Assembly (NCBI GenBank): GCA_946803715.1 | Contig: CAMPET010000107.1 | Location: forward strand, 62,001-126,000 | Source: Beroe ovata | Lineage: Eukaryota; Ctenophora; Nuda; Beroida; Beroidae | DNA: 64,000 nucleotides | Direction of reading: 5' to 3' | Part shown: in pieces, positions 31,112 through 44,671 of the stretch | Layout of the letters: each line of letters starts with the position of its first letter | Position numbering within the stretch: the stretch's first letter is position 1 | Notes under the pieces: generated by a model | What the model was told of the DNA's origin: nothing | Database searches by the model: none | What the model saw: only the letters and a program-made list of their open reading frames with translations | Position numbers and translations under genes: made by a program

Positions 31112-31841
31112 CCAAGAAATCACAGATTTAAAGATGTGTGCAAGATGTGTGTAAGGAAGTAAATTTGGTAAGTTTATGCATGCTCATGACACTTAGTAAT
31201 GCTGAGATATCGCCACCTTAAGTAACTAAGTGTTGACTGTTTTCCTAGTCAAATTGAAGTTAAGAGTCGTGCTCCGAAGACTGCTCCACCATATAATAAG
31301 CTTTTTATGTTTACATGAATTATCTGTTCTCATATAGTATAGCTGACTTGCATTGTACAATTACTACACTTTATACTGAGTTAGTTTATGTACTTTGCAT
31401 AGCCACGAATTACTGAATTGATAATGAATATGCAACTGATTTAATTTGTTAGATTGTTTTAGATTGCACTTAGCTGATTGCATGTCCGATTTCATGTTTG
31501 ATGAGAAGGAAATGATGTAATCTCGACGCAGAACCTTCCTTTGACAGCAGATTATATCATGGTCAGGAATGAAAAAAAAATCGAGTTTTGCAGCAACTAT
31601 GATGCACATGTCGTATCAATATATGTCCCACTTGATATTTCGATATCTCTTTCAACTGGTGTGCAATGCACAAGTACAAACTAAAATGTCGTGTAAAAAT
31701 ACATAAGTTTGAATGAAAATTAACAATAACAAATATTTCGAGATATACTCATGTCCCGGTTAACAATTCAAAATTCAATTGACTCAAAGAACACACGGAA
31801 CAAAACATGAAGTATGTACAATGTATTACTGCTTGCCATGG
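31112..31841. other. Convergent 3' interval between LDLa-GPCR (+) and ANKLE1-like (-)
   Basis: About 730 bp that should hold both 3' UTRs. AT-rich, no further coding exon or repeat recognised. Confidence 0.6.
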
Positions 31842-34800
31842 TCACACCACATCACTCCTCTTTATTTCCCTATGTCCCTCGTTCAGAAGGGTCAGGTGGG
31901 CTTTGTACAACAAGGACAAGCCTACCCCTCTTTGCTTGGCAGGTCGCCAACTCTTACTCTTCCCATAGAACTCACCTTTCTTCGAATTCGTCAACTTACG
32001 TAGTCCTAGAGGGAAGCATTGACAAAGATATTGGCATTGTTATTGACTAGTAATGTTATGTTTAAACTGATAGATGATACGGTATTGCATATTTACACAC
32101 CAATACATGAAATCATGAGAGCTTCGCGTGTGAATGCCTCCTCAGCCATGGTATTGTGATACACGTGCAAACTGACTACACCCCGGTCACGTGACCAGAT
32201 ATCCCTGATCGTTGCCAGCTTTTCGTTGTCCTGTAGAGGTCAATGTCTCTTCCATCAATGGTATATTAAAGGTGGCCAGAAGTCAAATTTTCAAGTTGAT
32301 CAATCACCTGTTCGCATCAATGAATGGTGGTTGAAGTCAGAAGTTTGACATTATGAATCACCTTATTCGTTTGATTTGCTTCCATTAGATGGGAATATGG
32401 TCGGCTTTGCTTCCCTTTCCCGATGTAGAAGATAGACTTGATGAAAAGTCTGAATATATCCCGTGGGTTGAGCGTTAGAGCCAGTTTCGGGAGATCCTGA
32501 TGTTAGAGGATATTATCATAGTCAAACATCATCGACTCGGGACTCCCGTCAGCACAAGGAACAGGATGGTTACAGTGAAATGAAGTGAGATGATACGTCA
32601 CTATATACTAACATCGGCCACAGTGGGATCAAGGAGAAGGTAGTTGAAGCAGGATTTAGATGTACCCTGTCTGTACTTTCTCCCCGGATTGGGATGTCTG
32701 TACTCCCCTGACATCTCCTCCTCCGCACCACTCCAATCAGTCTGCGGTTCTCCTGAGTCGATCCAAGAGATAACTGCGCGACATGCAATTCAAAATGGAC
32801 AGAAATTTGATCTGAGGTTAAGTGCTATTAGTACTACCTTTCAGGCATGAAATGAGTTCTCGTGTATATCCAACCAAACTGGGGTCAGTTGGCGTTGGTT
32901 CTGGAGCATCTCCGATTTTAACCAGGTATTGTTCATATACGGACCCTGTGTCATACAGATGGATCAGCAGTAATTACAAATAGGCGGTACCTAATTACAT
33001 AGGTATTGATATAGGCAGTTGTTAAACATATTAATTGATCTGAGTTGATTTTGGAATCGTGTTACTACCACTTACTTGTGAGAGGTGTTATTGGTCCGAC
33101 GAGAGCGCCTTTAGCAACGAGTTCAGCCCTCAGCTGGCAGTCAGAGAGCTTGGTAATTCTCTGTGGCACAATGATCGTAGGACTTGCTACCATAGTAACC
33201 ATGCTGCTGTTTTCCTCCCCTGCCGTTAACATCGACCATTCCTCCCAGAGATTTACTGACTGGAGGAAGTTTTTTTACTGACGGTATCCAATTACCCAAC
33301 GTAACTCATGCCATTGGCCGCGAAAGGCATAATAAAAAAGGTCAAGGTCACTGTTAAACATGTCACACATACCAGATTTTCGTCCAGTCGTTTCTTTTCA
33401 GCCCCTTCGGACACATCCTGATACAAAGAACAAAAGTCATCATCGATTCATCAATCATTGCAAATCAAGCAATTAAAATGTTCAATCCATTGTCTGTACC
33501 TCTCCAACTCCATCCAGTGCTGATTGAAAGAGGAACAGACTTTCATCTTCTCGGGCCCTCGTATCTGCAAGAGTGAGGAAGCACCTTTGTATGTCCCTTA
33601 TTTGTAAACAGTACCTTGATCTCAACCCATCTCAAATATAGGTAGTCAACAAGATTTAACCAACCATTATTTTCGCTGTTAAGATCAGGATATGGCTTGT
33701 AATTCGGATCATAACTCGGGCAGTACATACAGCCTTTGTCTCGACAATCAGTAATATCAGAATACAATGAAGCTGAGTTGAGATTAGAAACAGATTCACC
33801 CTCTGACTCATTATGATCGCTGTAACAAACACTCTTGTCCAATGATAGAGGAACATCGGAGTCTGGATCATTACATTCTGAGCTTGTGGAAGAGCTTTTC
33901 CGGGTGGTAATAAATGAATCACAATGGTCAATCATTTCTGGAGTGCAGGCACTGTGAAAACTGGACACAGTAATATCTCTGCATCCCAAATCAGCAGCCA
34001 TAACTGGCGATTTTGATGGTGACTGAATTCCTGAAGTTTCCAAAAAATCTTCCCTCAAAGCTGGGTAATGTCGCATTTCCTCTTTATTCAACTCAAAATC
34101 AATGTCTGTTTCAGTAGGAGTCAATTTAACAGGATTATCAGAACATTGAGTTGGCGTCAACTCGACAAGTTTACAATTCGTAGGTGAAGTGGAAGGTGAC
34201 ATGTTCACAATATCGCTGAAGAATTTATAAGTTGATCCTGAGCTCAAGTTTGATGACGGTTGGTCACGGGATGCTGAATTCACTGCTGATAAGTGTTTGG
34301 GAGTGTACAAGAGATTACTGAGCATAGGGCTAGGTGTTTGTGTCAAAACACTTGTCGTATTCCTAGGAGAGACATTATCAGATTGAGAATCAGCAACTTT
34401 TGGTGAAGGGCTGCAGGGTCCATCATCTAATGAACTGATAATGTCTGAAAATGGATGAAAGTCTTCAAATACACTGTGCATGAACAGTGACAACCGTCCA
34501 ATATGATATGATTTCACTTTCTACCTACCTTGACTTAGACAAGAGGTGTCTGTGATTTTGTTAACTTGTTCACTTGGAAAACGATCCACATTGAGGCGCT
34601 TTTTCATTCCTGTTGGTTATTGACATTATCTCAGTAAGAAGCTGCCAATCTGTCACTGTTATCAGGTTTATCAACTATTGAGTGAATATAGGAACCTGTC
34701 TGCTGGACTCCATGCTGGGTTAGGCCTTTACCCAGAAAGACTGGCCTCAGTGTGTCAACTGGAATTATCAAGATCATTGGTATAGGTACTGATAAAGGTA

Positions 34801-35108
34801 CTGGTATAGGTACCTGATAAAAGGTCTCTCAAAGAGACCTCTTTCAGAAGTCAATGAACATCTCCTTTTAACATCTTATTAACACATTTGAATGAGCTAT
34901 TAGTAGTTCAAGAGAGTCATTATGAAGAGAATTGTACCAGTAAATATCAATGCTGAATAGCTGGATTGGAATTTTCATTTTTCTTACCCATTTTGACAAC
35001 TGTGGAAAGAATGAAGACCATGAACTCATCATCCGTTTTTGAAGAGAAGTTAAGGTCTCCCTTGCACTTCTGATACACCTGTGTTACATGCTCACTTATC
35101 AGAACCAT
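31842..35108 (-). CDS. ANKLE1: ANKLE1-like nuclease: LEM domain plus GIY-YIG endonuclease
   Basis: ANKLE1 is a metazoan endonuclease that cleaves DNA bridges at the midbody. Exons, minus strand: 34988-35108, 34529-34609, 33665-34444, 33500-33564, 33373-33417, 33076-33259, 32838-32945, 32613-32773, 32362-32496, 32101-32230, 31842-32005; all phases agree, giving 657 aa. The donor at 33665 is weak and was chosen by phase. The long Ser/Thr-rich exon 3 is disordered. The LEM domain reads KLSDCQLRAELVAKGALVGP and continues PITPLTRSVYEQYL. The nuclease half has GTSKSCFNYLLLDP, then SIFYIGKGKQSRPYSHLMEA (catalytic core), AEEAFTREALM and LTNSKKGEFYG. No ankyrin repeats are visible in the 5' exons, unlike vertebrate ANKLE1, so either they are lost, lie upstream unrecognised, or this lineage never had them. 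Confidence 0.88.
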
Positions 35109-35624
35109 ACCTCATACCTGTTCAAAACAGGTGCCTTCAAGTTTCAACAGTTATGACACAGTAAATCCAGTATCTTTCATAGCACTCTGTAGATTGTGCT
35201 TTACTGGCTTGGTGCTCGAGTAAAACAAATAGAGGCTTGGTGCTTGTGGATGATGCCTTTACGTACATCATGTACACACAAATGGTACCTATACTGCTGC
35301 ATGCTACTTTAGCAGCTTTGAATGTGAGATTATGGTGGATAAATTGAGCATTAACAACTGTCATTGGAACTATCATAAAAATAACAAATAGGTTGATTGA
35401 AATTCTGTTTTTTCTCTGATTTTTGCAAGCTCAATGACTAAATATAACAATGTACAAACTACTTGTCAGATTTTATCTAAATAGCAACATTAGCTATACA
35501 AACATTTGATTATTTGTGTATTATGGCTGACAATTGACATGTCAGGTGCTTTATGCGCGCGCCGCGCGCCTTCGGCTTCATCTAATTTCAGACAATATTG
35601 GATATTTAATTTTATTGGATGTCT

Positions 35625-36078
35625 ATTGTCTACGTCTAATTCTTCTGATCAAGGTCTCTGATGGTACGGTGACATGACTTGTACTTGTAGGATTTCACCC
35701 TACCGGTTGTCAATCGATGATAGACCCTGTCGAGAATTTCGTTTCGCGCGCGCGGCGCAAACTTATGACGCGCGCAAACTTATGACGCAAGCCGCTTCGC
35801 GGCTTGCATCAGCGGTCTGGCATCGCCCGACAACCTACCGGCTACCCTTGCTGGCGGGATTTTATCCCTGGCAAGGATTGAAAATCACGCGCACCGACGG
35901 TATATAGGGTTTGTAGGATTTTAACCTACCGTCGGTGCGCGCGATTTTCAATCCGCCCCGATAANGCCTGCGCCGCGCGCAGAAAACACCTGACAACCGT
36001 TCCTACATAGTACATAGTCTATTGTCTAATTCTTCTGATCAAGGTCTGATGGTACGGTGACATGTAGTTGTACTGTAT
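35625..36078. mobile_element. Nested family A foldback elements between 55-bp direct repeats
   Basis: TGTAGGATTTCACCCTACC starts at 35686. An inverted stretch of the family A core (CTACCCTTGCTGGCGGGATT, TTTATCCCTGGCAAGG) lies at 35842-35880, and TGTAGGATTTTAACCTACC with the family core at about 35912-35960. The sequence TCTTCTGATCAAGGTCT and its surroundings flank the block on both sides (about 35625-35680 and 36013-36078), as if one insertion split or duplicated its target. Confidence 0.6.
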
Positions 36079-36424
36079 GTCACCGCATTGACATGCGGAC
36101 ATGGCCATGGCATTGGTGATTGGCATGATATTGTATTGATAATTTGAGTCTGAGATGCTATACGGATATACCAATACCATGCCATTACCATGCCAATACC
36201 ATATGCTTCAACTTGCTTACTTGCCGGCGCGGCATTGCCGGCGCAACCAGATAACATCCGGCAACCAAACACTAGTTATTTATACACCATATAGCTAAAT
36301 AACACAATCGACGAGGTATGTCACTATGTCATTTCTTAATAAGATCAAGAGTGACTTAAATGAGTTTCCTAGCGCTGAAGGCTGGGCATTGCATGATTTA
36401 GAAATCCTAAAAACGCATGATATA

Positions 36425-36735
36425 GACAACTAAATAAGATTGTCAATTCATAAATTTTAATTACAAAACTGTCCGCGGTATATGACAACTAAATAGGGTT
36501 GTCATGATATCTTGCAGCGTGATAACGTATCCATTACCAGTTCCAGAACAACCGGATACCGCTACCACCGATTTTTACACCGGTCCACCATGATTACATG
36601 GCGCGTTGACCTTCGTTTATATTGGTATGACAACTAAATAGGGTTGTCATTTAAAGAGTATTATATGGCCTAGGGCCGCATGACAACTATAAGGTTGTCA
36701 TAAAAAATAAGTTTTAAAGAATCAGGTTGTCATAA
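36425..36735 (-). promoter_or_regulatory. Series of small hairpins downstream of the HELZ stop codon
   Basis: Four complete units with a 6-7 bp perfect or wobble stem lie at 36425-36444, 36483-36504, 36628-36649 and 36681-36700, plus a half unit at about 36725. In the HELZ sense orientation the unit is TGACAAC, loop CCTATTTA, GTTGTCA; the fourth has a shorter loop, CTTATA. Stems are kept while loops and spacers vary. They start about 160 nt past the predicted stop, so they are probably transcribed in the 3' UTR. Confidence 0.55.
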
Positions 36736-36893
36736 AAACAACGACATTCAACGCAACAAGATACGTTGCTATGGCGATGAACCCTGCGTTTAGATCATGC
36801 TGAAGTCTACTGATGACATCTCAGGACGGCGGCACCGATATCAGATATTGAACGTGGTTTTCATCCCATTTCTTGCTGTAGTTCTACTTAGAG

Positions 36894-39800
36894 TTAGAAA
36901 TGCTTCTCTCCAATCGCGCCAAGGTGTCTGCTGTTCAGAGGAATTGCTGACACTACACCGCCTTCTGGTAGGATGATTAACTTCATGATATTGATTCATC
37001 TTGTATCATCAAATTCTTATTCAGCTGAACTGCAAAAACGAGCGAACACTCGATAATCAATTTACAGTACATACCTTCCTCATTGATATCGTTGTTCATA
37101 GAGAAAAGCGGAGCACCAATTTCTGTGTCGTCTGAGGACCCGTTTTGAGGGCCGTTATCTGAGGAAAATCACTGGCTAATATACCCGCAGAAAACGCAGT
37201 GAAACAGCTATCCAGTTCTAACAGGTACTCACTCTCTATGACCGGTACAGGGGAACCAAATGGTTCGGGAGGGGGAGTGGAGAATGCGGGCCATCCCGGG
37301 GGCGGGCCAGAGTTCAGGGACCTCATTGGTGAGGGACCAAACCCAGGCCCAATCACAGGCGAGGGAGTATTGAATGGGGAGAAAGTTGGCATAACTCCAG
37401 CACTGGGTGGATCGTGGAGGGAAGCGAGGCCCGGAGCTGGATTGTGATTGGTAGGATTGAACACACCTGGCGGCAGTCCTTCACTTCTCATTGCAAGCGG
37501 CAAATTTGGCACACCAGCAGCAACATTGTTGTTGAACAGTTGATAGGGCGGAGCGGAGAAGTGAGGGGGATTCCCATTGGAGCGGATAGCGGACGCACCG
37601 TTCATCATCGGTCTTGGGGCTGTGAGAGCAGCAAACCTTTGAGACAACTGGTACTGAGCATTTACTTTCATCTTCTGATCCTGCAGGTTGGCTAAATCAG
37701 TGCCCATGCTAACAGATAGGAGTATAAGTGAGTTACCTATTTCAACCCAAAAAACAACCAATCACATAATCGGATTCCTACCCGAATGAGGAACATTTGT
37801 TCCTGTAGGACTCTGAGAGCATCATGGTGGTTGCTATGTTGCACCCGGTGCATGTTGCCCTGTATCAAATGCTCGTGTTCGTTGAGCAGCTCCAGTTGTT
37901 TGGTAAGATACCTCGGGACTGGCCCTCCTGCCCTTGAGCTGCATTCCTCAAGTCCTGACCGGGATGCAAGTGATAAAGATTAAATCAGTTGTCTGATTGT
38001 ATTCGTTATCGGATTCATAAAATCCTTGTCAGCATTGCAATTATGCAAATGGGGAGTAAAAATTGTCAGGGAGGGTAAAAATCGACATCATGGAGCTGCT
38101 CTGAAATATCATAGTACCCAAGAATTCCAGTGTTTCCTGGACTTTCTTCTGCAGCTCGCTATCGTCACTCGCAAACAGCTCGATCATCTTCTGTGTATTC
38201 ATTTCGACCAGCACAGTCGTAACCTGAGGAGGTCAGATCGTAAATTTACACAGAAATGACACCACATGTTAATATCTTGACACCACATTTAAGACCATGA
38301 TTACCTTGACACAATGTGTCGGGCACATTTGCTCGACAATCGGAAGTAACTTCTGCCGGAAGAACAGTTTCCTCCGTGTTTCAGAGTAATCAGCAAGAGG
38401 CTCCTCAGGTCCTAAACCAGAGAAAATCACACTCATCATAGAATTTAGCCCGCCTAAAATGAGTGGACTTGGTCCTTGTAGGAATGAAATTGAAACCAAC
38501 TTGCTGTCGCGTCTGAGAAAGCAGGGAAGGAAGTGGTGATAGGAGTAGATAGACTATTCAGAAACTCAGGAATGTTCGGAAAGTGGAATGAGTTATATTC
38601 GATACAGCATCGTATCAACTTTTCCCAGCAACTCCTGAAGAAACAAGATGGATAACCATAGTCCCAAAATGGGGGGAATCAACAACCCGTCTTCCTCAAT
38701 CTCAATCGATTACCGGTTAGGTCCAACAGTACACAGGGTGTAAGGATCTCCAACTATTACTAGCCAGTCTTTAGCTCGTGTGATTGCCATGTTGAACAAC
38801 TGGGTGGAGATAAGGTATCAATTATAGTTGTTGCTCGTAGGAATCGAGTTGCTTAGCAAAAATCTCGTAACTAGGCAACCCTTTACCTTTGGATTGTTGA
38901 TGAAGCTTGACTCATGGTCATCAGGGTCACCAGATCTGATTGTACGCACTGTAGAGACAATGAGGGCCCTATATTCCTTACCCTGTACTCCATGTGTTGT
39001 CTCTACTATTACCTGATGTTGGGCTGATGAGAATTGTCAGATTTTATCTGACTTCGAAGGCCGATGAAGGCGCGCGCGAGAAACAGAGGTCAGATGAAAT
39101 CTGACAAGATGAGAACGGTTGGACGGAATGGGGGCTCACAACTCAATACCCGTTATAATATTTTGCTGAATAGGTGTGCAAATTTTACACTGTAGAAGTT
39201 AAGTTACCATGCACAACATTTCGTCTTACACTCACGTTCTTGTAGCCAACTTTCCGAAGCAGGAACCGGATAATCTGGCACTGTTTTGTGTATGGAGACA
39301 GGACGCATATGTCACTCTGCTCGAGACCTAGCTCTCCTAGAGCTATGACACGCTTCTCAACCTGTGTGAAAAAGGGAGTAATCTTTGAACCCGTGATGAC
39401 ATTCGAGCAAACGACGTCCGAGAGTTCTATAAGTAAGAGTTAGAGTTAGAACTGTTACAATAACAGTAAGAAATTTCAGCCCAATTTACGCTGATTGGGA
39501 AGCTACCTCCCGTGCTTCTACAAAGTTCTCATATGAGAAGGAGAGTTTGTCCTTCGACTCCTGTCCCTGAATTCCGTAAAAAGAGAGCGGTTCTCGGGGT
39601 TGTATCCCGTTTTGTGCTCCTGGTGTAACCATGGCAACCAGATTGTTCTCGTAGAACAACTCGCTGTAAAGAAAGTGTTGCTATATATATTCGATAGAAA
39701 CATATCCGGACAGCAACGAATACTGTACCTATGTTACTAAATACAATGTTGCTACGAGAAACCAGTGTTGCTATGATAACTGCGTGGATCACTTACCTAG

Positions 39801-42800
39801 GCAGCTTGAGAATAGCGGGATGAGTTCGGTAGTTGTGAACAAGTGTCGTACAGCAGGCTCTACCCTCAGCAGTGGCGTATAACGGTGTAGATAGTAACCT
39901 CTCCAATACCGATCTGTGCAGACCATGAGCGATTGCCTGCGGAGATTTAAGTGAAACATCACATCAGCCAAAATTTGATATCAACTCTGATAAAGTTCAT
40001 CACTATGAATTCAATACTGATTCTTTCCGCGGTTGTTCCCGCGCGCGGTGCGTGACCCAAATACTCCGCAAGCGCTGCGCCGCCCTTTTTACGACATTTC
40101 AGATCACAGAGTAAAATAAGCCCAGGGGTGCGCAACGTGTGCGCATCCGCGGTTGCGACTCAAGTACTACCTTCTTAGAAACTAGCTCCTCTTCCATCTG
40201 CATATGATCACCGGCTAGTACAATCTTAGTTGCGGGCACCCTTCGTACAGCCAGCTGCAGCGCTATCAAGCTCTGGCATTCCATAACCTGAATAATGTGA
40301 ACATCGTGTGAAGTGAGATACGTCGCAGAGAAAAGCTTGCATAATCATGAGCGAAATTAAGAAGTATCATGCGAAAAAATGTCACAATATTTGCCTTACT
40401 CATTCAGATTGGTTCTGGCAAACTACCTGTGCAGCTTCGTCAATGAATATATGAGTGAAATGGCCAGGTTCGAGGCCAGGTAGAAATGTCAGGTCCCCCG
40501 ACTGCTCAATAGTGGTGACTATCACAGACAGCTCCTTGAGCTGAGGTAACGGGGGTAGCTCAAACTTCCCACCACTCTGAGTTGGAACAGTATACGTGTA
40601 CTTGAGGAGAGGTGCTCGGATATTGGTAGTCTTGCGCTCGTGGTAAAAATGTCGGAGAATCTTCCCTTTAAGAAAATCTGAAGGGGCAAAAAAGTATTGA
40701 TCTCGTACCTACCTCGCGTACCTCTCGTACGTGAAAGTGAAACAATGTTAATGTTGCCTCAATATGAGCACGTTGTAAGCTCATCCACATTTATGTTTAC
40801 AACATTTCTGTTTACTACATTTCTGTTTACTACATTTCTGTTTACAACATTTCTGTTCACTAACCTGACCCGAATTTTTTGTCCAGTCGCTCAATGTATA
40901 TGTCAGCAGCACTATTGCTATGCGTACACACCAGTATACGAGACTTGGCGTTAAGCTGGAGTAGGATTGAAACTGCTTCAACTAGTGTGCTCGTTTTACC
41001 CGTCCCAAAAGGCCCACATACCAAATTAGGAATCTGTCGAGAAATTGGGTGTTAAAAATTAGTAAATGCAAGCTCATGGTAGGAGCCGGATATGAGTTCT
41101 GGTGGTACTCACATGTGAAGTATAAGGGTTAACAATATCCTCTATAACACTCCTCTGAGCAGAGTTAAGGTTAGTTTTGTTAAGAAGTGCCGTTAATTCC
41201 TCTGACTTGTGTTCCGTGTCAGGGCTGTAATTCGGAAACATCAAATGCAAATCGACGTGGTCCACCGCATAGTGCATGTACTTAAACAACTTCCGTTTTT
41301 GGGTAAACCGGACGCTGGCTTTGTCTTTTTCGCTGCAGGGAGAAATATGTTGGTAATCATTTTTTGGGAGTGCAGAATTGTGATCATTTCTAAAAACATG
41401 CGGACAGCCAAGATTGATACTTGCAAAGTTTGGTTTTGCGCGCCGGATTGCGCGTTAATTTGCAATACAAACACCACTGTTAGTATATGTGGTCAGATTT
41501 CGCGCGTTCCAAACAATTGTTCAAGAAGACCCTTTTTGAAATAATTTGAAATCTTATACCATAATTTGGCACATTCTTCTTTAACTCTCACAACCAAAGA
41601 TTCTCTTCCAAAAAGCTCCAATATTCCCTGATATGCTACTTTACTACCAGCTGCCTTTACTTCACAGATACGATTACGCCTGGAAAAGAATTGATTGGCT
41701 TTTCATCATCGCTGTCGATTTTCCGGAGTTAATCTGATTATATCCTTAACTGCAAGATTAATGTCACACACACCCACACAAACAAGCATACACGCATCGT
41801 ACACCCTGCTGTACAACAGCCAAGGGAACACACATCATACACGGCTGATCTCGGCTTAGGATGAAGGGAGGTTTTCAATTTAATGAGATCATGACCACTG
41901 ATCATGACCACTGAATAGGGAAGTAACTCAGAAAAGTATGGTCAATTCCATACTTTTCTGAGTTTATCCCGTATTCAGTTCTTGGTTATGATCTCATTCA
42001 ATTGTCGATATATCCATGCATCTGCTGTTATTCTCAGTTACCCTATGAGTTGTAAAGAACCACTGGCCATATCGTCAAGTTGAAATGTGACGTATGCGAA
42101 TCCCGGTGGAGCACAGTGATACATGTACTCGTCCTGAAAGTGGTGTCAAGTGCAGAGAATGGAAGTGGTGTCAATGTAAATCGTATCAACATGAGCTTTC
42201 AAGTGGTGTTAACCGATGTGACGTCAAGCAAAGTGGTGTCAAGCATGTGCTGTCAAGCAAACTGGTGTCAAACGAATTGGTGTCAAAAAAGTGGTGTTCA
42301 ATAATTTACAGTCTAACGAAGTGGTGTCAAGCACTTACCCTGTATCCAGGGGCTACTTCACAAGACATATTAGGTAAATGTGACGTGGACAGTACAGTCT
42401 GTCTATCCATCTCCTCAATAAAGAGCAGTGAATGTAACTGCTGTCTGTAGTTTACCTGAAACCAAACTTGGTTATAAAACTATCGTGGTTAAATGGTTGC
42501 TGGTAATGGTTGCTATGACGGCTGCTAACCATTGTCAAGTTCGTTGCTACGGGAGATCGTATTCTATCTGGTACAAGAGGATACTCCTCGGGACACTGAT
42601 CCCTCTCCTTCAATTCAGTGTTATCAAGAGGGATAACTTGTACAACATCATTCCAGTCGGAGGCAGTAGTTCCACCATTCCTGAGTTCATGCATTATAAT
42701 AGACGGTTGTATGACAGTAACATGACTCATGAGTAACGATGAGAGAAAGAGAGTTCGTTTGTTCTCTCTAGACTCAGTTTAGAAAAGGTGTCTCAGTTGT

Positions 42801-44632
42801 CAACATAGTCAAATCATAGAAATGATAACGTCGTTAGTCGCTCTCCCAAAATTCTCACAAAATTCCCAAAATTCTCACATCGCTCTCCAGAATCTACAAA
42901 CCAGGAAATATAGGTACTATTGTAGTACCTTTAGTGTGATTTGTATTTATCACCTCACGTGAAACCGCCAAGTGTACGATAGAAGCAAACTAGTATATCA
43001 GTAGTCAAAATAGATAACGATAAATGTTATTTAAAAGAACGTGTAGAAAACGTGTTAACACACGTGTTGCAGTAATATAAAAACGTGTATTTCACTTGAC
43101 ATCACGTGATAGAACACGTAACCGTAGCAACACTTACACAGATACCCCCAGTTGTTCATGTTGGTTCTTCAGCTCGAAACTCTCACGTGACATACACGTG
43201 ACTTTCAACAGGGCACCGACGTAGAAATCACTGAATTTGAATACAACCACTTGTGGAAAACATCCAGTCTGATGCTTGAATTCGACCTGAAATTAAGTTG
43301 CTGAGAAATTGGCTTAGCGAAGTTGAACTGGCAATTTATTTATGACATGTCTAAAATTAAGCCTGAATGAATAAATGTGTGTGAGCAATGTGTCTTTAAA
43401 TGTGAATGTCCGAGACATGTAGCAAAGTGACCCATGTGGTTGTAACTCAATACAAACACAATATGATATGTGTTGCAGCAACTTAGTTGCTATTTGATAT
43501 GTATAAAGACAAGCCAGTTGCTTCTTTCAACCGGTGATTCAAATGTGCATCGAAAGGCGAGAATAATAATTTCAATAATTATTCCAGTTGCACGATCACA
43601 GTTACAACATACGGAGACAACTAGAGCAGTAACATAGCAACCCATACCAATGCTAGCTTAGCAACCACTTGTTACTAAGCAACAGATACCTTGGCTGTGA
43701 ACGCGTCGCCCGGATACATCACATGTTTTGCTTGTATTGCATAGGGTGAACTAGTCGGTAACACAGGGGCTGGTGCGGTTGAGATGGTCAGAGAAGAGAA
43801 GACGAACTGTGGGTACTGTTCTCCCAACATTATCATACCCAGTAACTCGCATTTCTCCTGGAGGGGGAAGGGTGATGGGGAATGGGTTGAGTCAGTGAGG
43901 AGTGGGAATAAGAGGGGAGCACAAGGGGAACAGGTATGGGTTCATCACTGAATAATGATGAATCATATGTCATTGGTACTACCTGAACTTAGCAAGAAGT
44001 TCAATATGATATGAACTGTGAACAGTGACAAACAATGAGCATAGGTAACTCTCAAGTTATCTTTACAATACCTGAACTGACACTGTGAACATCCACGAGA
44101 TATCAGTTTCCTCCATGTGATCAATCTCAGTTTTAGTACCGGTAATTTCCTCCACACACGCACCTCGCTTCGGCTGAACTAACTGAGGAGTGGGGATTTT
44201 AAGAATGAGGATTTAAGGAGTGAGGGATATAGTTCGATGATACTGTTAACATATCAGTCAGTAGTAAGCAGTAGGCAGTAGCACTTCTACTTTTGGTTCA
44301 TGATCGATCAATTCTTGTATCAAAATTTAGCCTTATCAATTCCTGCACCAAAGGGCTAGCCTCATCTCTCTAGCCTCATCTCATTGTGCGTCCAATAACT
44401 ATGGATACAGTAATTATACCATGATCTCGCGACTTGCTTCATAGACCACTGAATGTTACACTACAACTCATTGTACAAAGAAATACTCTGTTTGTATACG
44501 AACAATGTCGTTCCAACATTTATAGTCTATGTATTGTAATTGGAATGCTGTAGATATAATGCGCACTGCACACTGCACATAGACACACACAGTGCACACA
44601 GACACACACTGCTGACTGCATACACACACAGT

Positions 44633-44671
<39 letters not shown>

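Larger units (their letters stand above)
35109..36893. other. Interval between HELZ 3' end and ANKLE1 start
   Basis: Contains a composite of foldback elements at 35625-36078, including one N, and a series of short hairpins at 36425-36735 that probably lie in the HELZ 3' UTR. A CpG-rich cluster also sits at 35555-35575. No coding exon supported; the 79-codon minus frame at 35137-35376 resembles nothing I know. Confidence 0.55.

Noticed and set aside
36425-36735. CRISPR-like array
   Set aside because: Only four or five short palindromes with irregular spacers in an animal genome; better explained as RNA hairpins.
40781-40981. Cys/Lys/Gln repeat extension of the HELZ Walker A exon
   Set aside because: A good donor (TCAG/GTTAGT) lies before it, and the DNA is a 15-bp tandem repeat.
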